Below, in pieces: positions 6,183-8,886 of a stretch of DNA of 8,886 nucleotides. The stretch's first letter is position 1. Every line of letters begins with the position of its first letter. Position numbers and translations under genes: made by a program. The stretch covers positions 1 through 8,886 of the forward strand of contig JAGBXG010000336.1 in assembly GCA_017629415.1 (NCBI GenBank), in the 5' to 3' direction. The notes below the pieces were generated by a model. The model was not told the origin of the DNA, did not search any database, and worked only from the letters and a program-made list of their open reading frames with translations. The stretch is from Pseudomonadota bacterium. GTDB taxonomy: Bacteria > Myxococcota > Bradymonadia > UBA4248.

Positions 6183-6211
6183 AGGTCAGCCGAAAACGGC
6201 TGGCCTTTTTT
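6183..6211 (+). terminator. Rho-independent terminator of the sigma-like gene
   Basis: AGGTCAGCCG (6183-6192) pairs with CGGCTGGCCT (6197-6206), ten pairs including one G-U, around AAAA, followed by TTTTTT (6206-6211). The left arm contains the stop codon of the convergent dinB reading frame (6188-6186), so the hairpin doubles as coding sequence for that gene. On the minus strand no T-run follows. Confidence 0.88.
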
Positions 6212-7421
6212 GTTTGGGGGAACAGGCATTGGGGAATGTATTTTTCGGGCATGACGGCATCCCTAATTGATAGCCTCTGCAGAGGACTTGAGGGCCATAC
6301 CGTGTTTGGATGGCTTGCAAAGTGCGATCAGTGGCATTTTGCCGTGCCTGGGATTCTGACATGCCAAACAGGGATAGCTGTCTTGGGGTATTTTCCGGCA
6401 CCAGGTGAAATACTCTGATGGAGAATGCCCGTATTGGAAAATCCCAGGGATAATGCTGGGACAGAAGCATCAGGGCATATTGTGCGATGGTTGAACTCGA
6501 AGCAATCGGCTGGCGCAGATTAGTTTGGTATTGCCTGAAGCCTAGTGTGGCATCGCGCACAATGATGGCAATGCCCAGTCCGGAAAGCGCTTCGCTGTGA
6601 AGTCCAAATGCAGTTCGCTCGGCCAAAACCTGTATCGTGGGCCAAAGCTCGTGTGATGCATGCACGTCATATGGCAGGGTTGTGCCGTGCCCTATCGATT
6701 GACGGGGTTCACGCAGGTGAATGGGCAAAACTGGAGCATTGTCCTGACCGTTGGCAGCGCACCAAAGCTTATCTCCGTGTTTGCCGAGCCTTGCGCGAAT
6801 CATTTTTCTGTCGGCAGTGGCCAGCTGACCTATACTGGAAATGCCGATGCGGCGTAAATTTTCTGAGGTGGCGCGTCCAGCACCCAATAGTGTGGATACG
6901 GGAAGTCCCCAGATGATGTGTCGATAGGTTTCTGCGGGGATGGCGGTAACGGCATCAGGTTTTTTGAGATCCGAGCCGAGTTTTGCAAAGACTTTGTTAA
7001 AGCTGACACCAATCGATACCGTAATGTGAAAAATGCGTCGAATGTCCTGCCGGATTTGTTCCGCGAGCTGTATGGGATCTGGGTGATGGCTGACATCCAG
7101 CCAGCATTCGTCCAGGCCGAAAGGTTAGACTTGAGGGGTGAATTGCGCATAATATTTTTGAATGGCTTCGGAGTACTGGACATAAGTGTCATAATGTGGC
7201 GGAATAAAAATAATGTCTTTGCATTTTTGGCGTGCTTCCCACAGTGTATCACCAGTTTTGACGCCGTATTTTTTGGCTTGTTCAGATTTGGCGAGAACGA
7301 TGCCGCGGCGTTCGAGGGGATTGCCGCAAACTGCGACAGGCAATCCCAGGAGTTTTGGATTGATGGCGGTTTCAATACTCGCGAAGCAATTATTGATATC
7401 ACAGTGTAGAATAGCACGCAT
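6186..7421 (-). pseudogene. dinB: Y-family DNA polymerase IV (DinB), interrupted by an in-frame TAA
   Basis: DinB is an error-prone translesion polymerase acting at stalled forks. From ATG 7421 the protein reads MRAILHCDINNCFASIE, with catalytic D8 and steric-gate F13; the usual second residue of the D-x-D/N pair is N10. GIVLAKSEQAKKYGVKTGD and PPHYDTYVQYS follow. At 7127-7125 a TAA replaces codon 99. The same frame then continues without a further stop as PFGLDECWLDVS (catalytic D104, E105), VSIGVSFNKVFAKLGSD (thumb-side motif), the helix-hairpin-helix LLGAGRATSENLRRIGI near 179-195, a little-finger domain, and a beta-clamp motif QLSLF at 348-352. Relatives have EPFG-DECW here, so the change is GAA to TAA. 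Read through, the product is 411 residues, normal for the family. The 98-aa N-terminal piece alone lacks two of three catalytic carboxylates and cannot work. The upstream 52 open codons to 7577 look non-coding. Explanations are recent inactivation, sequencing error, or readthrough. Confidence 0.9.
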
Positions 7422-7447
7422 GAGAATATCCGTGTAAGGGCGTCGCG

Positions 7448-7468
7448 TATTGCGCATGATGCGCAATA
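7448..7468. promoter_or_regulatory. 21-bp perfect palindrome upstream of dinB (operator candidate)
   Basis: TATTGCGCAT (7448-7457) and ATGCGCAATA (7459-7468) are exact reverse complements around a single G. Imperfect pairing continues outwards (GTCGC on the left, GCGAAC on the right). The site ends 26 bases before the dinB ATG. A one-base centre suits a dimeric protein site better than an RNA hairpin. It is not the E. coli, Bacillus or alpha-proteobacterial LexA box. Confidence 0.6.
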
Positions 7469-7486
7469 GCGAACGCCAGCCCGGCG

Positions 7487-7561
7487 TATCAGGCAGATAA
7501 TTTGCCTGAACCTTGGTGATCAGGATGAGAAGTGATGAAATCAGCTGTTTTCTGCCTGATA
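7487..7561. repeat. Inverted TATCAGGCAGA repeats in the dinB leader
   Basis: TATCAGGCAGA (7487-7497) and its exact reverse complement (7551-7561) lie 53 bases apart. A third copy of the core, TGCCTGA at 7503-7509, can pair with the first instead through a 7-nt loop. The left arm can therefore form either a short or a long hairpin, an arrangement seen in attenuators and also in clustered operators. Confidence 0.5.
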
Positions 7562-7597
7562 GACGGGCGAAAAACAAAATATCACTACTGAATATTT

Positions 7598-7626
7598 ATG
7601 TTATGAAAATTTAAATCTGATGGCAA
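7598..7626 (-). promoter_or_regulatory. Candidate dinB promoter
   Basis: On the minus strand TTGCCA (7626-7621, five of six) and TAACAT (7603-7598, four of six) are 17 bases apart in A/T-rich DNA. Initiation near 7591 would create a leader of about 170 nt containing both symmetric elements described at 7448-7468 and 7487-7561. Confidence 0.35.
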
Positions 7627-7676
7627 GTGCAAATATTTAAAACGTGGTCTGCGTGTTATCTGCATTTTGATTTTGC

Positions 7677-7705
7677 TCGACATGCACAAAGTCAATCGCT
7701 ATGAA
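7677..7705 (+). promoter_or_regulatory. Candidate promoter for the Cys-rich lipoprotein gene
   Basis: TCGACA (7677-7682, five of six) and TATGAA (7700-7705, four of six) are separated by 17 bases. Initiation near 7712 would leave a leader of about 45 nt before the ATG at 7757. Confidence 0.4.
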
Positions 7706-7709
7706 GTCC

Positions 7710-7738
7710 GGGCAATGGCGGGCTTATTTTGCCCTTTT
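7710..7738 (+). other. Possible hairpin with short T-run before the lipoprotein gene
   Basis: GGGCAA (7710-7715) and TTGCCC (7729-7734) can pair around a 13-nt loop and are followed by TTTT (7735-7738). Six pairs with a long loop make a weak terminator or leader structure. It overlaps the likely transcription start, so its role is unclear. Confidence 0.3.
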
Positions 7739-7756
7739 CAGCCCTGAGGAGACGAG

Positions 7757-8886
7757 ATGAAACTTTGGCAGTTTGGTTTGATGGCGTTAATGCTGTGTGC
7801 ATGTAGTGAGGCAATTGTCCAGGACGATTCGGACGGAACTCAGGATTCAGAACAATCCGGCAATCCGCCTGACAATCAGGTGAAGAGCTGTGAAGAAATG
7901 TCGTGTTCTCATGGCTGTTGTGATGGCAAGTGTGTGGATTTGAGTGCGGATCCTCTTCATTGCGGGCGATGTGATGTGAATTGTAATGACGCTTATTGTC
8001 TGGATGGGCGTTGTGTCACGCGTTGTGAGGGGGATACGGCCAAAATTTGCGAGGGCGTTTGTGTGGATGTCAGCAAACACACAGGGCATTGCGGCAAATG
8101 CGGTGTATCTTGCGGTCCAAATATGGTTTGCAGTGATGGCGTATGTGGATGTGCTCGCAATTTCTCAGACTGTGATGGCAATGCGGCTAACGGTTGCGAA
8201 AGTCCAGTGCCGGCCTGTATGTGTACAGATGGTGATACTTATGAATGTTATGAATATTATCGTGGAGGTACGCCAGGTGTTGGGATCTGCAAAACTGGTG
8301 TGATTGCCTGTGTGGACGGCATGCTTGGTGCGTGTGAAGGGTATGTGGGGCCTGCGCTTGAGATACCGGGCAACGGCATGGATGAAAATTGCAACGGTCT
8401 GGTGGATGAGCAGATCGATGAGGATGGCGATGGGTATTTCTATGGCGCAGGTTCGGACGGTGATTGCTGCGACAGTTATATGCATTGTTCTGTTAACGAT
8501 CCCAGTATGGTGAATCCGGGGGCAACCGAAATGGTCGGTAACAGTATCGACGATGACTGCGATGGCATGATAGATGAAGATGAGACTGTCCTGTGTTCGA
8601 CGAGCAGTCATAAGTTTGAGGCAGGCCGGCTGCTTGCGGAGTCTGATGCTGTCTTGCTGGCTCGGGCTATGGATATCTGCACCGATGCGACGGAAACATC
8701 GGGATCCGGTCTCATTCATGCTGAGCTTCTGCTTGCGGATGGCAGCAAATTGCCTCAGCATGGCAATAAATCAGTTTGCGGCAGCAATACATTAATCTCG
8801 CCGGCAGAGCAGGTGGCGGTGATGACGGATCTTGGGGGCATTGTGCATGCGCTCAAGGGGACGATGGCCGTTCTTTCTTCCGGTAA
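7757..8886 (+). CDS. Cys-rich lipoprotein with MopE-like metal-binding motifs, 3' end off the window
   Basis: GAGGAG precedes ATG 7757 by about five bases. The open frame continues to the right edge: 376 complete codons, no stop. MKLWQFGLMALMLCAC is a short lipoprotein signal with lipobox L13-C-A-C16. An acidic Gln/Asp/Ser linker (18-43) follows. Residues 45-193 hold 27 Cys in myxobacterial-type units: HCGRCDVNC and HCGKCGVSC with C-DG-C spacings, then DCDGNAANGCE and GVGICKTGVIACVDGMLGAC. Two putative metal-binding motifs of the MopE type follow: NGMDENCNGLVDE (206-218) with DEDGDGY (221-227), and NSIDDDCDGMIDEDE (262-276). These Asp-rich loops resemble calcium or copper sites. Residues about 286-376, with LARAMDICTDA, HAELLLADG and ALKGTMAVLSSG, look like the start of a choice-of-anchor L domain. 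A surface-exposed, disulfide-rich outer-membrane lipoprotein is the best reading; its ligand is unknown. It is divergent from dinB. Confidence 0.92.
   Translation, partial: MKLWQFGLMALMLCACSEAIVQDDSDGTQDSEQSGNPPDNQVKSCEEMSCSHGCCDGKCVDLSADPLHCGRCDVNCNDAYCLDGRCVTRCEGDTAKICEGVCVDVSKHTGHCGKCGVSCGPNMVCSDGVCGCARNFSDCDGNAANGCESPVPACMCTDGDTYECYEYYRGGTPGVGICKTGVIACVDGMLGACEGYVGPALEIPGNGMDENCNGLVDEQIDEDGDGYFYGAGSDGDCCDSYMHCSVNDPSMVNPGATEMVGNSIDDDCDGMIDEDETVLCSTSSHKFEAGRLLAESDAVLLARAMDICTDATETSGSGLIHAELLLADGSKLPQHGNKSVCGSNTLISPAEQVAVMTDLGGIVHALKGTMAVLSSG

Larger units (their letters stand above)
7422..7756. other. Divergent intergenic region between dinB and the Cys-rich lipoprotein gene
   Basis: These 335 bases contain no convincing gene. 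The dinB frame stays open up to 7577, but the extra 52 codons have no DinB-like sequence before MRAIL and no good ribosome binding site at upstream starts. The interval holds the 21-bp palindrome, the inverted TATCAGGCAGA repeats, an A/T-rich core at about 7570-7650, and candidate promoters facing each way. Confidence 0.7.

Noticed and set aside
7125..7127. UAA read as a sense codon by an alternative genetic code
   Set aside because: The coiled-coil gene and the OmpA-domain gene both end in TAA at sensible protein ends, so UAA is a functional stop here.
6918..7409. Plus-strand 163-codon ORF antisense to dinB
   Set aside because: It looks protein-like (DNN, GFG), but it is the complement of conserved polymerase motifs and has no independent support.
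6830..7417. Minus-strand 195-codon ORF overlapping dinB
   Set aside because: It is a shifted frame of the dinB coding sequence; the dinB frame carries all polymerase motifs, so no frameshift explanation is needed.
7422..7577. 52-codon N-terminal extension of dinB
   Set aside because: DinB proteins start at the MRAILHCD strand; the extension spans palindromic leader DNA and has no family sequence.
8165..8761. Minus-strand 198-codon ORF
   Set aside because: It is antisense to the Cys-rich lipoprotein; its Ile/Thr/His bias reflects complementary Asp/Cys/Asn codons.

Overview
The window looks like chromosome from a Gram-negative, predatory- or myxobacterium-like 'deltaproteobacterial' lineage (Myxococcota or Bradymonadota type). 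This is inferred from protein architecture, not from a marker gene. The evidence is a Cys-rich lipoprotein with MopE-like NG-DENCNG-VDE metal-binding motifs and an apparent choice-of-anchor L segment, a large secreted TPR protein with a conserved aromatic C-terminus, and a stand-alone sigma-region-4 protein of a type I associate with that group. Base composition is fairly balanced, lower in GC than most cultured myxobacteria. I see no rRNA, tRNA, CRISPR array, insertion sequence or phage gene.

Left part, minus strand (1-5257). From upstream to downstream: a secreted coiled-coil protein (5257-4799), an OmpA-domain lipoprotein (4765-3668), the tRNA t6A dehydratase TcdA (3664-2918), a 577-residue secreted TPR protein (2803-1070) and, after a strong terminator, the 5' part of a long low-complexity hydrophilic protein (865 to the window edge). 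The first three genes are tightly packed and look like one operon. The TPR gene may have its own promoter overlapping the tcdA stop. Three consecutive envelope or periplasmic products with a tRNA-modification gene among them is the main organisational oddity here.

Middle (5258-6211). A divergent intergenic region carries candidate promoters for both sides. On the plus strand it is followed by a 177-aa sigma-70 region-4-like DNA-binding protein with an Arg-rich head, a Cys cluster and an acidic tail. A strong terminator follows whose hairpin overlaps the end of the convergent gene.

Right part (6186-8886). A Y-family DNA polymerase (DinB/Pol IV, resembling the Firmicutes-type subgroup) lies on the minus strand. 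It is intact in length and reading frame except for one in-frame TAA at 7127-7125, exactly where the family has the Glu of the E-PFG-LDE catalytic motif. Its 5' leader holds a 21-bp palindrome and a second 11-bp inverted repeat. Divergently, on the plus strand, a Cys-rich lipoprotein starts at 7757 and runs off the right edge.

The points most worth following up are the broken or recoded dinB and its symmetric leader, the stand-alone region-4 regulator, and the OmpA domain with a substituted peptidoglycan-binding Asp.
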